A DNA stretch of 36,170 nucleotides from assembly GCA_946629665.1 (NCBI GenBank), contig CAMOYC010000005.1, positions 1-36,170 on the forward strand. The letters run 5' to 3'. The notes below the pieces were generated by a model. It saw only the letters and a program-made list of their open reading frames with translations. It was not told where the DNA came from and ran no database searches. The first letter of the stretch is position 1, and each line of letters begins with the position of its first letter. The stretch is from an uncultured Lachnospiraceae bacterium. GTDB taxonomy: Bacteria; Bacillota; Clostridia; Lachnospirales; Lachnospiraceae. Below, piece after piece: positions 35,517-36,170 of the stretch. Position numbers and translations under genes: made by a program.

Positions 35517-36170
35517 CTACTTCACAGCATAACATACTTCTGTAATGAATTCATCCGGGACATCCGTCTCATGCGGACTCACATGATAGATGTTGAACAT
35601 TGATCCGGCATACTCATAGCCGTTTTCGCTGACCCAGGAGATTACCGCACTATAAACATCAGGCATTTGTTCATAACCGCCTTTGACCATGCAACTTGCA
35701 ACTTTTACCGCCGGAAGTACCTTGAACTTCACGTGCTCTGTATCCGGATACTTTCCTTTGACAGTCTTCCATGCAATCAGCTCCACATCTGTTTCCTTAT
35801 ATTCATCATCCAGATATTCTGCGGCCACAAGACAGGGATCCGCCGGAATCAGGTTCATAGAAGCGGTTTCCTCGTTGAGGATCTGCCATACCAGCCCTTC
35901 CTCCTCATATCTGGGGATCGTCATATGTACCGTCGCTGCATAGCGTTCAGGGATCGTTTTAACTGAAACATTGTAACTCATGCTCTGCTCCTTTCTCAGC
36001 CTCTTTCTGGCTGTATCCAGGAGCCGCATCTGATACTCCGCTGCCTCTGAAATAACCTTTACTTCAGCCTGACGTCTCTCAAAATAGGCGTCCAGTGCTT
36101 CTCTGTTTTCGTAGATGTGAAGCCTCACATGTCTTAAGACACGTGCTTCCCATCTGCGCCTTACGGCGCA
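35517..36170 (-). CDS. transcriptional regulator with GyrI-like effector-binding domain, probably MerR family (partial, runs off the window)
   Basis: Coiled coil LDAYFERRQAEVKVISEAAEYQMRLLDTARKRL then effector domain SVKTIPERYAATVHMTIPRYEEEG...MFNIYHVSPHETDVPDEFITEVCYAVK. The frame stays open from the GTG at 36128 to 36170 with no stop. Confidence 0.75.
   Translation of the reverse strand, partial: CAVRRRWEARVLRHVRLHIYENREALDAYFERRQAEVKVISEAAEYQMRLLDTARKRLRKEQSMSYNVSVKTIPERYAATVHMTIPRYEEEGLVWQILNEETASMNLIPADPCLVAAEYLDDEYKETDVELIAWKTVKGKYPDTEHVKFKVLPAVKVASCMVKGGYEQMPDVYSAVISWVSENGYEYAGSMFNIYHVSPHETDVPDEFITEVCYAVK

Noticed and set aside
36126-36146. Near-palindrome CACATGTCTTAAGACACGTG and the TGCGCC-TTAC-GGCGCA palindrome at the right edge
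   Set aside because: Both lie within the open frame of the partial MerR/GyrI-like gene, so most likely incidental coding sequence; cannot be evaluated at a window edge.
1-36170. Prophage, defence island or toxin-antitoxin system
   Set aside because: No integrase, phage structural genes, restriction, CRISPR-associated or TA-like gene pair; content is metabolic, transport and secreted proteins.

Overview
This is a gene-dense chromosomal segment of an anaerobic Firmicute, probably Lachnospiraceae/Clostridia-like, with most genes on the minus strand. I support about 36 protein genes and see no rRNA, tRNA, CRISPR array, intact transposase or prophage. Main blocks, left to right: HAD-like, DUF3783 and DUF1846 genes; a solitary bacterial-microcompartment (BMC) shell protein; a ROK kinase; an IMP dehydrogenase resembling the Tritrichomonas foetus enzyme; an Ig-like/NlpC-P60-like secreted protein. 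Next is a minus-strand carboxylate-chemistry operon: GT2 glycosyltransferase, MmgE/PrpD, U32-like TIM barrel, ATP-grasp, CitE-like C-C lyase, D-2-hydroxyacid dehydrogenase, and class I fumarase/tartrate dehydratase beta then alpha. It is followed by a secreted C26 hydrolase and a secreted transglutaminase-like protein, then feoA-feoB-Cys-rich-HMA. The rest holds a cdaR/glycerate kinase/GntP locus, RlmD-type rRNA methylase, mscL, flavodoxin + DUF3793, DUF6110 + an atypical P1B ATPase, a flavodoxin-like protein, an AI-2E transporter, a degraded kdpE remnant, a secreted repeat protein, a GNAT and a MerR/GyrI-like regulator. The best candidate for an undescribed system is the 8.2-16.3 kb operon. 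It contains a perfect 29-bp inverted repeat exactly filling one intercistronic gap, and a related hairpin lies 2.4 kb away. Other notable signals are a TTAG-N6-CTAA motif upstream of two metal/flavodoxin operons, 33/34-bp-phased ATATATCAAA repeats between cdaR and the glycerate kinase gene, and the internally deleted kdpE relic.
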